From Siphonodentalium dalli (Eukaryota > Mollusca > Scaphopoda > Gadilida > Siphonodentaliidae), in NCBI GenBank assembly GCA_032622095.1, contig CP136066.1:189712816-189776815 (forward strand): DNA of 64,000 bases, written 5' to 3'. The position numbers and the translations under genes were made by a program. The first letter of the stretch is position 1; every line of letters starts with the position of its first letter. Shown in pieces: positions 11,926 to 23,526 of this stretch. The notes below the pieces were generated by a model, which saw only the letters and a list, made by a program, of their open reading frames with translations, was not told the DNA's origin and did no database searches.

Positions 11926-12182
11926 AGCGGATCCGCAGATACCTGTCTGACTGCTGCGAATACGCTGTACGTGTGATTGGGTGTGCGATCTCGTTATCAT
12001 ATACATATTGTACATAACAACTGCGATGCGTTGTCTTAATACTCTGTATTTCATATGACTGTATCATTATGCTCCGTCTTGTATGATTTGTGCTTTTCTT
12101 GTCTTTCTCTTTTGAATTGTGTATATGTTACATGTATATCTCTGTGAGCTCTTCATTAATGGAGGAAATAAAGAAATATATA

Positions 12183-13110
12183 ACAGATGCTACGTCGGAA
12201 ATGCGAATTTTCACTCTAAGAACCATAACTCTGCAATACATGACTGGATCCATGCATGGTGGATCATAAGTGTTCCAAAGATCTTCAAATCCGACTTATG
12301 CTGACTGACATTGACGGCTCCAAATTGTTTTGGACGTATTGATAGACGGACCCAATTTCTATATCACCGCCAAACCCTCGCACCAATAACACATCGTGTC
12401 ATATATGTCGGGGTGGCATGCATGGAGTTGTATATCCCATATGCGTATGGGGGGGGGATTCTGGTAACGCATTACACACACATTTGCTTTACCCACCTCA
12501 TCCTTCGTCTGTCTCAGGTAATTCTATCAATGAATTACTTAGCTTGGGGCTCGCCAAGCTATCAAATATATTGTTTCATGATTGATCCGATGTGTTGCAC
12601 ATGTATGTATGTTTCGTGGTATGTATGAAATTAACCTCCGACAGTGAACCGTGAAATTCAATAGCTTAAGAGCTCACGGCCATTAATTGACAATGCGAAT
12701 AAAACACCAGTTAACAGTGATAATGATGTGGTCAAAGACAGAGAATTTATGGGCGTTTCAGAACCAACTTTGTTCGGTAATAATGTTAATAATTGAAAAC
12801 TTCATGCCTGACACACTAATTGGATTTTTCAGACCAAAAATAAGTTTAAGTTTTCCTTATAGATTGTTGTTTCAACTTAGTGTGAATTATCTATGTTTTA
12901 TGCCAACAGTAGAATATTTTTAGAGAGTTTTGGCAGAATGATGGGTTGCGATCACCTTGCTGTTGTCACCCCTTTTTGTTTTATCTTCCGGCCAACATTT
13001 ATTATACTTTTCACCAGTTTTGACCAGATATCGGGGCCATAATTGCAACTAATAACAACCAGACATCTACATGGCAGTAAATATTTCAAATCTGAGACAA
13101 CTTGAGTTTA
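12183..13110. other. unassigned stretch
   Basis: Several frames of 60-105 codons occur but none shows a recognisable domain or consistent coding signal. There is a short G run at 12449. Confidence 0.3.
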
Positions 13111-13200
13111 AATAAGAAATGAACGGCGGTTTCAATGTGGTCATGGGATTTTGATCGCGGTCAAAACCCATGACCACGTTGAATCCGCCGTTTATTATTT
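13111..13200. repeat. inverted repeat hairpin (about 40-bp arms)
   Basis: AATAAGAAATGAACGGCGG...GTGGTCATGGG pairs with CCCATGACCACGTTGAATCC...TTTATT around a short GATCGCGGTC loop. Arms are near perfect. Likely a small palindromic element. Confidence 0.8.
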
Positions 13201-14600
13201 ATATTTATATACTTAAATTCATTATGAACTAGGATTGTCTGTCTTTCCCACTATTTATTCATCTATTTAAATGAACGCATGGAGTTCAGTTAAGAAAGTT
13301 TGAATCCTGGATTTTTGGAAAACCAAACATTTTTAGAATCCGTTCACGGAGAACGAAAAAAAAACGCAATTTCACAGTTAAGTATACACATATGACAAAC
13401 TGTCTTGTTTAGCTAGTAACTAATGTAGACGTGTTGATTTCAAGAATGATATATGAAACTAACAATTAAGATTCGGCTGTGGATAAGAAATCGACAACAC
13501 GCCGTTCTACCATAATGATATATTTGTGAGGTTCGGGGGATATTTGTAGCGGTAAGGAAAATGATAAAACGCTATTGAGTAGCGGGCTTTTTGAACATCA
13601 ACGCTCAGTAACACCGGGCAACAACACTGATTATAGACCAAAATAAATTTCTTGCCAAATCCGGACGTACTATATAGATACTCAATCAGTCGGCAATGTC
13701 CGACAATCTCCGGTCATTTCCGGGACCAATGTGTTCATAAACCTATGAACGACATTGGAAGTGACGTCACGTTGCGTTCATATGTTTAAGAACGCATTGA
13801 ATAAGGGGGCGTGTCTATCGTAACGCTATGGGGAAATCGGAACAGATATTAGGTGTATGTAAATATACAAATATGATAAACAATGCAAACAAATTTGTGA
13901 CGACAGCGAACAGCGATTTGTTACGTTACCCATTCTTCCAATTTTTATAATTTTCTATAATTTAAGTTGAATACTACCAGGGGTAGGGTGTTACCCCCTC
14001 TCCAATTTTGGTCAAACTGTTCAACATTTGGCACTTTCAATAACATAAGTTGAATATTTGAGGCAAAAACTGTCGTTTCGATAGTTTAATTTCCGAAACA
14101 ATATTTAGGGTAGAATTTTTTTTATTTTCTACAAAGACTGTTGTAGATTTAAATGGTCATGAGTTAGAAATCAAACTCGGTATCGAGGGGAGTGCAAATG
14201 AAATTTGAGATAAAGTTGAGAAACAGATTGGTTTACGTGATGGTAGAAATTTACCCCCTCTACAAACGAAGGCAGTCTGGCCACGTCCCTGAAATAGGTC
14301 ACCCCCTTCTCAGACAAGAGATATCTAACCAATTTGACTAACACCAAACGATGAGTAAAAGTAAAAAGCTTCTACAATCGTTCGAAATTCAGTCGAATGT
14401 TGCCGTTGATAAGTTTTAGTTGACCGCAATTATTAAATAGCATTTATTCAGAACTTTCAGAGCCGTATTGGTTGAATCTGCTCTTTATCTACATGTATAG
14501 TGATATGTTTATTAACTCAACACCACAATTAAGTGGTGAAGACAGGGTAATAGTTAACATATATATATTTATTTACAGAAAGGGGCCACTGTTTGTGTAC
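13201..14600. other. unassigned stretch
   Basis: No gene, RNA or repeat was recognised. Short related pyrimidine-rich phrases recur (TACCCCCTCTCCAATTTTGG near 13995, TTACCCCCTCTACAAACG near 14250). Confidence 0.3.
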
Positions 14601-14601
14601 A

Positions 14602-14836
14602 GTTGTACCATAGTTATCGTAATCGTCATAATCATCATTATCTTCACCATCATCATCACTCTCAACATCATCATCATAATCGTCATCATATCGTCATCAC
14701 CATGATCATCCTCATCATTATCGTGATCATCACCACCATCACCACCATCACCACCATCATCATCGCCATCAACCCCATCCACACTCATCATCATCATCAC
14801 CATCATTATCAGCATCGCCATCATAATCATTATTGG

Positions 14837-14874
<38 letters not shown>

Positions 14875-15024
14875 CCATCATCATCATCGTCATCGCCACC
14901 ATCGATAACCATTGGCAACCAAAACATTATCATCATTACCACCACCACCACCACCATAGTTATCGTCATGCTCAATATCTCGTCGTCACCAGTATTCTCG
15001 TCCTCATCGTCGTCAACGACTTGA
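14602..15024. repeat. (CAT/ATC)n-rich trinucleotide block
   Basis: About 420 bp of imperfect CAT/CAC/CGT triplets, purest at 14834-14890. Triplet periodicity keeps several frames open on both strands (poly-His, poly-Ser, poly-Met/Asp), which are not genes. Confidence 0.95.
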
Positions 15025-15124
15025 TGTCGTCATCTAAACTATCTGACTGTCAGAACCTCTCATTAATAGGCTCATTAGCCAGATCTAATTAGCGGTATAT
15101 TCTGGTATAGAAATCGTACCGACG

Positions 15125-15250
15125 GTGTGACAGTCGCCATCTGTTTAATTTCCTTGAGAATGCTCCATCACTTCAGGTGGATACTGAATGTTCGACCGAT
15201 GATAAACGTGAATTCTCGTTCCCAGTCAAGTCTCTTTCATCCCGAAGATA
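15125..15250. repeat. direct repeat, left copy flanking a MITE
   Basis: TGTGACAGTCGCCATCTGTT through CATCCCGAAGATA recurs at 15746-15893 with few substitutions. The right copy has about 20 additional bases near its end. Confidence 0.85.
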
Positions 15251-15296
15251 ATTACCCATACCTAAGATAATTTTATTAACTCGCCTGCAATCGCCT

Positions 15297-15735
15297 TTAA
15301 CCCTTTCATGACGGGAGCTTCCTGAAATTTTGCGAAAACCGTGTGACAATGCATTCTCTTATATATGCGAGTCGACCATAGGTCGCATCGCATATATAAG
15401 AGAATGCTTTGGCCTAACAAATTTTATATTACTTGTTATATTGTTAAAGAATGTAAGAACAAATTAAAAAAATAATAAAAAAAATTGTTAAAGAATGTAA
15501 GAACTAATTTAAAAAATGATGAAAAAAAATTGTTAAAGAATGTATGAAAGTTTTTTTTTAAATGTTGAAAAAAATTGTTAAAGAATGTAAGAAAAATGAT
15601 AAAACTATTATAGAATGTAAGAAAAAAATTAGAAGAATGTAAGAAAAAATTATAAAAAATGCAAAAAATTGTTAAAGAATCTACAATGTATGGTCGACTC
15701 GCATATATAAGAGAATGTATTGGCACAGGGTCTTT
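15297..15735. mobile_element. hairpin MITE, TTAA/CCCTTTCATGAC type
   Basis: It starts TTAACCCTTTCATGACGG. It carries the shared hairpin (CAATGCATTCTCTTATATAT, with TCGACCATAGGTCGC in the loop) at about 15350-15415 and the mirrored half module at 15690-15731. The AT-rich middle is built from a unit like AAATTGTTAAAGAATGTAAG, which produces the spurious F/N-rich minus-strand frame at 15436-15762. The right terminus is degraded. Confidence 0.7.
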
Positions 15736-15745
15736 AATGTTGCGG

Positions 15746-15893
15746 GCTGTGACAGTCGCCATCTGTTTAATTTCCTTGAGAATGCTCCATCACTTCAGGT
15801 AGATACTGAATTTTCGACCGGTGATAAACGTGAATTCTCGTTCCCAGTCAAGAGTCTCTTTCATCCTGAAGATGCACGCTTGGACGTGAAGAT
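15746..15893. repeat. direct repeat, right copy flanking a MITE
   Basis: Matches 15125-15250 (CCTTGAGAATGCTCCATCAC, AAACGTGAATTCTCGTTCCC). See the left copy. Confidence 0.85.
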
Positions 15894-16390
15894 AATTATA
15901 TTCCACCTCCTCAAGAAAACGTTCAGCTTCTGCGAACAGATATAGCATTTCTCAACAAGCAACTAAGTGTGATTCGCAATAATAATATGCAGTATGTAAA
16001 TAGTGTGCGATGGGCAAAACACCCAACACCGTGCCGATGTTTTATTTGGGGGGGGGGGAGAGTGATTCACTGTCACCAACTCAACACCGAACGTTTGAGT
16101 GACGAGAATTAGCTATGGTATAAGAAACAAGATGATGGAAATTATATAAAAAACATCAATATATACGACCACGAATCACCGCGACATATCATATAGGTAA
16201 TAAGAATAATATTAGAAAGTTAGAACTTAACACATCGAAGAAATTTGTCAACACTTCAACCCTCCGTGGACCCCGCGGCAACTCAGTATAATATAGTACT
16301 ATATATTACCTGGCGAAGGGATGTGAAACCTGAGGGAATTTGAAAGTGTAGAAAAATAGCTATTGAATTGTATGATAACATTGTTTTGGT
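15894..16390. other. unassigned stretch
   Basis: AT-rich sequence with a G run near 16050. No gene recognised. Confidence 0.3.
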
Positions 16391-16547
16391 CACATAATAT
16401 CACAGATGTCACATAATATCACAGATGTCACATAATATCACAGATGTCACATAATACATAATATCACAGATGTCACATAATATCACAGATGTCACATAAT
16501 ATCACAGATGTCACATAATATCACAGATGTCACATAATATCACAGAT
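16391..16547. repeat. 19-bp tandem repeat, about 8 copies
   Basis: The unit is TCACATAATATCACAGATG. One copy near 16450 contains a 7-base internal duplication (ACATAAT). Copies are otherwise identical, which points to recent expansion. Confidence 0.95.
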
Positions 16548-16869
16548 TTATGAGAGTAAAACTAACGTTTTGTTTATTAACGTGAAACTATATTTTTCTA
16601 CAGAATGATTAATACCGGAGTTACTGTAACGCGGCATTGTAATCCCTACTGTTAGTAGGTATATAATCACTTTGCCGTTCATACGTATGCGAAACGTTTA
16701 TCCATACAACGTGTCTTCAAAGTTTATACCCACAGTGGCACAACTTTTGTTTCACAATGACCGTTAATAATATAGTGGAGTAAGTGATCATGGTATAAAC
16801 TTAAATTATCAATATTTATTAATATTGTAACAAATCAATCGTTATGACGTAAACTATGCTAAGTGATTG

Positions 16870-17918
16870 TCGGTGTTTCGCGCTGATTCTCAGTGGTTCG
16901 CGGTGATTTTCAGTGGTTCGCGGTTATTCTCAGTGGTTCGCGGTTATTCTCAGTGGTTCGCGGTGATTTCCAGTGGTTCGCGGTGATTCTCAGTGGTTCG
17001 CGGTGATTCTCAGTAGTTCGCGGTTATTCTCAGTGGTTCGCGCTGATTCTCAGTGGTTCGCGGTGATTCTCAGTGGTTCGCGGTTATTCTCAGTGGTTCG
17101 CGGTTATTCTCAGTGGTTCGCGGTGATTCTCAGTGGTTCGCGGTTATTCTCAGTGGTCCGCGCTGATTCTCAGTTGTCGCGGTTATTCTCAGTGGTTCGC
17201 GGTTATTCTCAGTGGTTCGCGGTTATTCTCAGTGGTTCGCGGTTATTCTCAGTGGTCCGCGCTGATTCTCAGTGGTTCGCGGTTATTCTCAGTGGTTCGC
17301 GCTGATTCTCAGTGGTTCGCGGTGATTCTCAGTGGTTCGCGGTGATTTTCCGTGGTTCGCGGTGATTCCCAGTGGTTCGCGGTGATTCTCAGTGGTTCGC
17401 GGTGATTTTCAGTGGTTCGCGGTGATTTTCAGTGGTTCGCGGTGATTCTCAGTGGTTCGCGGTGATTCTCAGTGGTTCGCGGTGATTCTCAGTGGTTCGC
17501 GGTGATTCTCAGTGGTTCGCGGTTATTCTCAGTGGTTCGCGGTTATTTTCAGTGGTTCGCGGTTTTTCTCAGTGGTTCGCGCTGATTCTCAGTGGTTCGC
17601 GGTGATTTTCAGTGGTTCGCGGTTATTCTCAGTGGTTCGCGGTGATTCTCAGTGGTTCGCGGTGATTCTCAGTGGTACGCGGTTATTCTCAGTGGTTCGC
17701 GGTGATTCTCAGTGGTTCGCGGTGATTCCCAGTGGTTCGCGGTGATTCTGAGTGGTTCGCGGTTATTCTCAGTGGTTCGCGGTGATTCTCAGTGGTTCGC
17801 GGTTATTCTCAGTGGTTCGCGCTGATTCTCAGTGGTTCGCGGTGATTCTCAGTGGTTCGCGGTTATTCTCAGTGGTTCGCGGTGATTCTCAGTGGTTCGC
17901 GGTGATTCGCGTGATTAA
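16870..17918. repeat. 20-bp minisatellite, about 52 copies
   Basis: The unit is CAGTGGTTCGCGGTGATTCT, with recurring variants at the GGTGATT/GGTTATT/GCTGATT position. One 19-bp unit lies near 17172 and shifts the register. Because 20 is not a multiple of 3, each frame cycles with a 20-residue period. The four long frames here are repeat artefacts rather than protein genes. Confidence 0.97.
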
Positions 17919-19014
17919 AAGTGATAATATACGGAAATATAATTAAATACACACTTAGCTGGGAAAGCTGCACTGGGACTGTGTTCGCGTTCAGGAGGGC
18001 ATGTACGTAGGTTTAATTTAAACTAATTTAAATGGCTGCTTTGGTAACTATTTCCGATGTAAATCTGGCTAATTTCAACATGTTTGCTATATTTCGGTCA
18101 TTAAACAGAATTTTAATTTGGAAGTATGTTTTCAGATAGGTTCTTCGGAAGGACAATAATTCGTTGCATATGAACATATAATGGTATTCGTTACCCGGTG
18201 TATCCTCATCGCAAAGTTAGCAACGTGAAACTGTCACCATCACGTTGAATACACCATCGAATCCTCGCCACTCATGCTGTCGGTGTTGAGTGGGTCACTG
18301 TCAATCAATCTCTCCACAAAAATCGCCACGGTATTGAGTGTGTTGCCTATCCCCCGCCATTTACATACCGTACATAGCTCCGCGCTGCACTATGAAACAT
18401 ATGTAACTCAATATTCCGAATCATTCAAAAGGATGATTTGGGCGTGGTAATAATTGTCACAATAAAGTGTATGGTCTAGAAGATATTATAATATTTAGAC
18501 CGACGATGAAGATGTTTCCGCAAATGTTACGTGAGTATGCTACACTAGACCAAGCTTTCGTCAATGATTACATGGCGTAGAAAATGGGACTCATTTCATG
18601 GACGTGACATGGGGTGCGCATGTGTGTGTGAGGGAGGGTGGGTGTGTGAGGGTGTGTGTGTGCGTGGGGGGGGGGGGTGCAATCACTCAACTTTCGCCAA
18701 ACTGTTCAGCAGTTGGAAATGTCATGCCTAAAAAAACATGAGAACAATGGATTTAATAGAATGAAATTATTCTCATATTTGATTGTGTAACCAGTATTTA
18801 GTAAGGGAGTTGTTGATTTTAGCCCAACAGTCGTATGATTTCGTACTTTCGGTCACAGTTTTGAATGAATTGGCCACCAATTACAAAAATGTCAAACCTT
18901 AAGAGGGCTGTCAGGCTGGGCATTTCCAAAAAAGCTGGAAAGCTTGAGGTACCCATTATGTTAAGCAAAATTCCACCCAAAGAGTGGGGTGCATTTTCCC
19001 CGGTATCGAAACAA
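17919..19014. other. unassigned stretch with GT/G-rich patch
   Basis: A GTGTG-rich patch and an 11-12 base G run lie at 18620-18680. No gene was recognised. The short frame at 18865-19074 runs into the repeat arm that follows. Confidence 0.3.
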
Positions 19015-19640
19015 AATTTTAAAATTTACACCATGTATCGCGCTCTATATAGCGTCCTATATATGAATCACTGAACTAGGTGGTTTCCCAGTGTTAACGT
19101 TTCAGCCAAATTCACTGAATTGAAGCCTGCAGGCCGCCCAGCTAGATGACACCAGCTGATCACGGAAATGCAAGACAAATCATAGGTCATGCGTTTACTT
19201 TTTACAATAAATCCCCAAGTGTACGACAGTTCTATCCCACTGCAAAATTTTACCTGGAAAAACCAGAACTACAGCAACTAGTTAAATAAATTTCCCACTC
19301 ACAAAAATCCATTCCCCCATTAATTCACCAGTTTAAATTTTATAGATATGATGTACAAATCAAATAAACAAGATTTAATAACGTGCCACATGTATCAGGT
19401 GAACGCCATTCTTCAATTACCTTCACCTCTAGCATTCCACGGTGCACTCGTTCCCCGACCCTGGAACACATTTAGCTCCCTGATTCCTATAATGATTCCT
19501 AATTTTAAAGCCACTTGGCGGTTTCCGCTCCAAAATACACTTAATAATATTAGCTTTTGAATTTCTCCCGGTATCAAAATAGATAGATATACCTTTCTAA
19601 ATCCAGAAAGACACACTGAAGTCATAGAACATATAAATTC
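19015..19640. repeat. dispersed repeat arm, inverted relative to 21245-21452
   Basis: AAAATTTACACCATGTATC and GTCGCCATTC-flanking pieces, then ACACTTAATAATATT and TTTCTCCCGGTA, recur in inverted order and orientation at 21245-21452 and in its duplicate at 30097-30304. This arm has an extra segment of about 430 bp between the two halves. It may be an interrupted copy of one element. Confidence 0.6.
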
Positions 19641-20221
19641 GAACACGATTATCTGACCCGAGCAGATTTGTTCGCCATTTTGTTCACTGACGTTTCGGAT
19701 TCGGGGACGGAATAATCCGCGACTGACCGGAACACGTATATTGCGTTATCTTATATGGAAATTGTTTTATCTTCACGCAATGCTTTCTCTTCATTCTAAT
19801 TACCAAAGTATGTAGTGTGTCAGAAACGCTACAGAACCATTACTGCTCTAGATTTTCTCCCCATGGTCTGCATGTGCAATTTCCACGCGACCGCTCATTC
19901 AAACAAATTAACCGGCATAGATGAAAAGATTTCATTTTACTGAAAAATATAAGAAACACAATGTAGGTTTTCAGAGCTATATTGACCAGTTCGTTCGAAA
20001 ATATTCCGTCTAGATTTGATATAAGATACCGCTCACCAAATTACGAATACATAAACTTCGGCTTCGTTTGTCCGTTTAACCTCCCACTCAGATCCACTGT
20101 GGGGGAACTATTCCTGGAGATTTGGTTCTCTGTTAGAGTTTTATTTATATTCTCTTCCGAGTAAAGTTTCCGATTCTTTGCATTTTTGCTCATTTTCGTG
20201 ACATTGTCAAACTCAAACTAA

Positions 20222-20279
20222 TCCTTCTGCTGCGCGTTTCCTCGCATTATTCCAAAAGAAGGAGCAATGGCTGCACAAG
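20222..20279 (+). other. candidate first exon with pyrimidine-rich leader
   Basis: A pyrimidine-rich leader (TCCTTCTGCTGCGCGTTTCC) precedes AGGAGCAATGGCTGCACAAG, encoding M-A-A-Q-V-K. It is followed directly by a plausible splice donor (AAG/GTTTGT). The arrangement resembles the short first exons of highly expressed housekeeping genes with 5'-terminal pyrimidine tracts, but no matching second exon was found. A candidate acceptor at 20839 leads to a stop after six codons. Position 20246 onward is repeated at 29098, so the ATG is duplicated without its upstream leader. Confidence 0.25.
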
Positions 20280-23200
20280 TGAAGGTTTGTACTATTTGTT
20301 GCATAATTTGTTCAGTTTATCCTCAGCATTTGAAATGATATTGGGAAATTACTCGGTATTTGTCAGTTGGTGAAGAAAATTCTTCATTTCCACAGCATTT
20401 GCCAAACTAATACTCATAGAAATTCGTCGTAACGTTGGAAATATGGAGCTCGTAACATCCACTGGGGGATGCTAACGAAACAAATGAACTATAAGTCGCA
20501 TTTATTTTGTTAGAAAACAAGCTATAAAGCAAATCTTGTGAATGTTCCGGTTCTATATTGAGGGCTCCGATTATATGCATCTTAATCGCGGTGGCTCGGG
20601 TTCTCTAAATTTTACGAAAAACTAGCCCACATGTAACACCAAAATCATGTTCAAATAATCATTGGGCTAATACAAAGTTTAATATATTACCTAACTAATG
20701 TTAGTTTGTCATAGTCATAACATCTCTTTCTCACAAAGTTACGCCATGCAAACAATTACTGTATTGATTGAGAGGTAATGTATAAAATTTAGCTTAATAT
20801 GTCACATCAAAATAGCTGTTTTGTCTTATTTTTCCTTAGAAACTGGGACAGGAATTGTGACTATTATTTGAACTTTGTAACATTTTTTATAGCAATTTTA
20901 TTTTACGATAGTTTCAAGTAAATTAGTTGTAACATTATGCGTTTCTCTTGTGTGTTCGGACACATCAATGCAAATACGTCTGCCAACGGGTTTAGTAGAA
21001 TTTGTTTTCTTGTTGTTGTTGATGCTGTTGTTTATATTGGTGTTGTCATGTTCAAACTTTGTCTACGAAATATTGTTTTTATATACCGGCTTCATATATA
21101 GGCTCTGAAAAATACTTGACAAGGCCACAGCCATTTTCCAATTGCAGCTGCTTTCAAGTTTGAGCACAGAAGTGAAACAAACACTCTTTATTTTACCATA
21201 TCGGGAATAGGCTAACACCGAACACTCTTTTCTGTTCCAAAGTGTTCAAAGTTGTATTTTTATGAGTTCAATTAGTCTTTCTTGGACATATAATGTTCGT
21301 AGAAAGGTAGTTCAAGTATTTATCGACCTACCGGGAGAAATTAAAAAGCGAATATTATTAAGTGTATTTTTGAGAGCAATCCGCAAGTTGCTTTAATATT
21401 AGGGACCATTATATGACGCTATATATAGAGCGAGATACATGGTGTAAATTTTAAATCTTTATTTGTAACTAAGTGCTCTTTATGTCGGACGTGCTAATGG
21501 ACCTGAAATTATGTCAATGCCGCCTCTCACCAAATGTCAGTTTTATAACTAAATATGTAGTCGTATTGGTATAAATCAAGCTTATTACATGCACAACTTT
21601 ATATAAGGCAGATGATGAGTTATTCGCAGACAACCGAACACTTAGTAGAGAATCGGAGCCTTCGGAGAGAATCGGAGTCGGAAATAAAAAGTAGATTTCT
21701 GAATATTTCGGGATTAGTTTTTAACTTTTGTTTACACACACATGCACTGATTCATTACAAGTGACTGTCATTTTACAATAGCGCTATGAAATTCACGAAG
21801 CACTGCTATAATGTTGTTGGTTTGACGATTTATGCCGCCGTTGGCTCGATAGAGAACAGGAATCGTCCCTTAAAACTCGAAACTCGGCAGAGAACCACAT
21901 CGCTAGGAGTTGTTCCCCACAGTGCCTAGATCAACCATCACTATTTCTACCCATCGATAATTTCTTCCAGCGCAAACGTCACGTTACTACGTGCATCAAC
22001 ATTAACTTCAGTTTCTAGTATTGATTCATCGATAATCGCCAAGAGCTTTAATAAGCATATTTCCTTAAAATTCCCCCATAACTACATAGAGTATATAGGA
22101 GCTGCTCAAGCATTTGTGCAAATTAATGTTTATGTTTTCTTTCAACTCACTTAATTTGTATAATCCGGGCATTAATTAACAGTTTTCGTAGAATCCTTAC
22201 TTACACGAAACCCACAGACTGCATAATCGAAAAGATTAGCAGCGAAAGTAGATCTTTAGTTTTATTACTCACATATTATAGGTGATTTATTTATTTCTCT
22301 GTGAATTCAAAGTATATCACAGCTGACAGCTCTTTAACTCCGCCCATGTCGGAACTATTGCTGCACACATTCTCGAAAACGAAGCACTCGGTTTGAACTG
22401 TTATAGACTTGCAAAGTTAAAATGACTGACGGCACAGAAATGTGCAAGTCTACGAGATATTTTATCTCGTAATAATTATAGAGGGACTTAGCGATCGGCT
22501 GCAGCTTCGGTCACAGCCGATATCGGAAATAAGTCTGCGCATGTCCATATCCGAGGAATGTCGAACGACGATGACCGCGGATGCAGCCGCAATGAATGCC
22601 ACTTTCAGTATCCAATACAAACAACATGAATTCCCTGTAATTTAATTATCGAATTTGATGGTCTGATATCATAGACTATGTAGGGTTATCTGTTCATCAG
22701 AATCAATGCTGTATATTTTATACTTTAAGAGCATAAAGAAACATTATTTGATATAGGCCTAGGTGTGTATATACGTTCAGTTACATGGCCTAGGCATGTA
22801 AAAAAAAACATCGAATTAACTATAAACTCCACCTTTTCAAAACAGTTTCATAAAGTTAGATAGATAAGTATTTCGGTAAAACAACCATCGAACCCAAAGA
22901 TAAAAATCTACATGTATCAACTACACATTCACTTTTTTCATTCATTTAATCATTTATTCAGTGGCTGCCATTTTGGATTTGCTCGGTAGTACGGGAACTC
23001 GCAACCAGGATTTGGTGGAAACGTGTCGTCACATATCCTGGTCATCGGTAACCTCGAGGTCCCATCTCCGGCTCAACTAGCTGCAGCCGATCTCGAAGTC
23101 ACTCATAGTATTTTCTGTATCCAAATAGACCGCTTTCAAATATAAATTCTGAACTTGGCTTGCTTATATATCTTTACATACTGTAGCTCGACACAATATA

Positions 23201-23348
23201 GAGGTTTAGATTGAAAACTCCAATCTTCAAACATGCATTCATTTCTTGGAAGCACCTCGAGGAATATCGATTTACGTTTGTCAATAAGTCGAACGACCGG
23301 ATGACATCACATAAAACAATCTGAGAGCTGAGCGAGTGTCTGTGTTTT
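20246..23348. repeat. 3103-bp direct repeat, left copy (D-left)
   Basis: The copy begins ATTATTCCAAAAGAAGGAGC and ends GAGTGTCTGTGTTTT. Every block I compared recurs at +8852, including at both boundaries, so there is no net insertion or deletion over 3.1 kb. No substitutions were seen in the compared blocks. The content is AT-rich host-like sequence with no recognised gene. A 67-codon frame (22442-22645) is identical in both copies but has no recognisable domain. Confidence 0.95.
21245..21452. repeat. inverted counterpart of the 19015-19640 arm
   Basis: GATACATGGTGTAAATTTTA and TACCGGGAGAAATTAAAAAG match the reverse complement of parts of 19015-19640. It lies within the left 3.1-kb copy and is therefore repeated at 30097-30304. 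Confidence 0.6.
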
Positions 23349-23526
23349 TGGAGTCTTCGCCGTGTGAAAATGTCACGCTTCACTGCTACTACTATAAACA
23401 CTAAGTTGTAAATGCCGTGCGGGAAATATCATTACTCACTGATACTCATGTACGGGTGGACAGTTAGCGAATTCATCTGGTGATTGGCAATTATATCATT
23501 TACCTGTTCCAAAAGAAGATATAAAC

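Larger units (their letters stand above)
10202..12182 (+). mobile_element. 5'-truncated non-LTR retrotransposon, relative of the 23.3-29.1 kb element
   Basis: Homology to the intact element begins abruptly near 10202, at the equivalent of ORF2 residue about 802. It runs through the end of ORF2 and into a 3' region ending GGAGGAAATAAAGAAATATA, very similar to the intact element's terminal GGAGGAAATAAAGATATATA. 5' truncation is the normal outcome of incomplete target-primed reverse transcription. Its 3' untranslated part is about 770 bp, roughly twice that of the intact copy, because it carries a GT/GA microsatellite. Protein identity to the intact copy is moderate, so it represents a different subfamily. 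Confidence 0.85.

Noticed and set aside
11596-12067. 151-152-codon minus-strand frames rich in His-Thr and Ser-Leu
   Set aside because: Direct product of the GT/GA microsatellite; no non-repetitive domain.
14573-15024. Poly-His, poly-Ser and Met/Asp-rich frames
   Set aside because: All derive from the CAT trinucleotide block, open on both strands by periodicity.
16973-17946. Four frames encoding a 20-residue periodic protein (VRGYSQWFAVILSGS)
   Set aside because: 20-bp minisatellite read in successive frames; frames end where the array ends.
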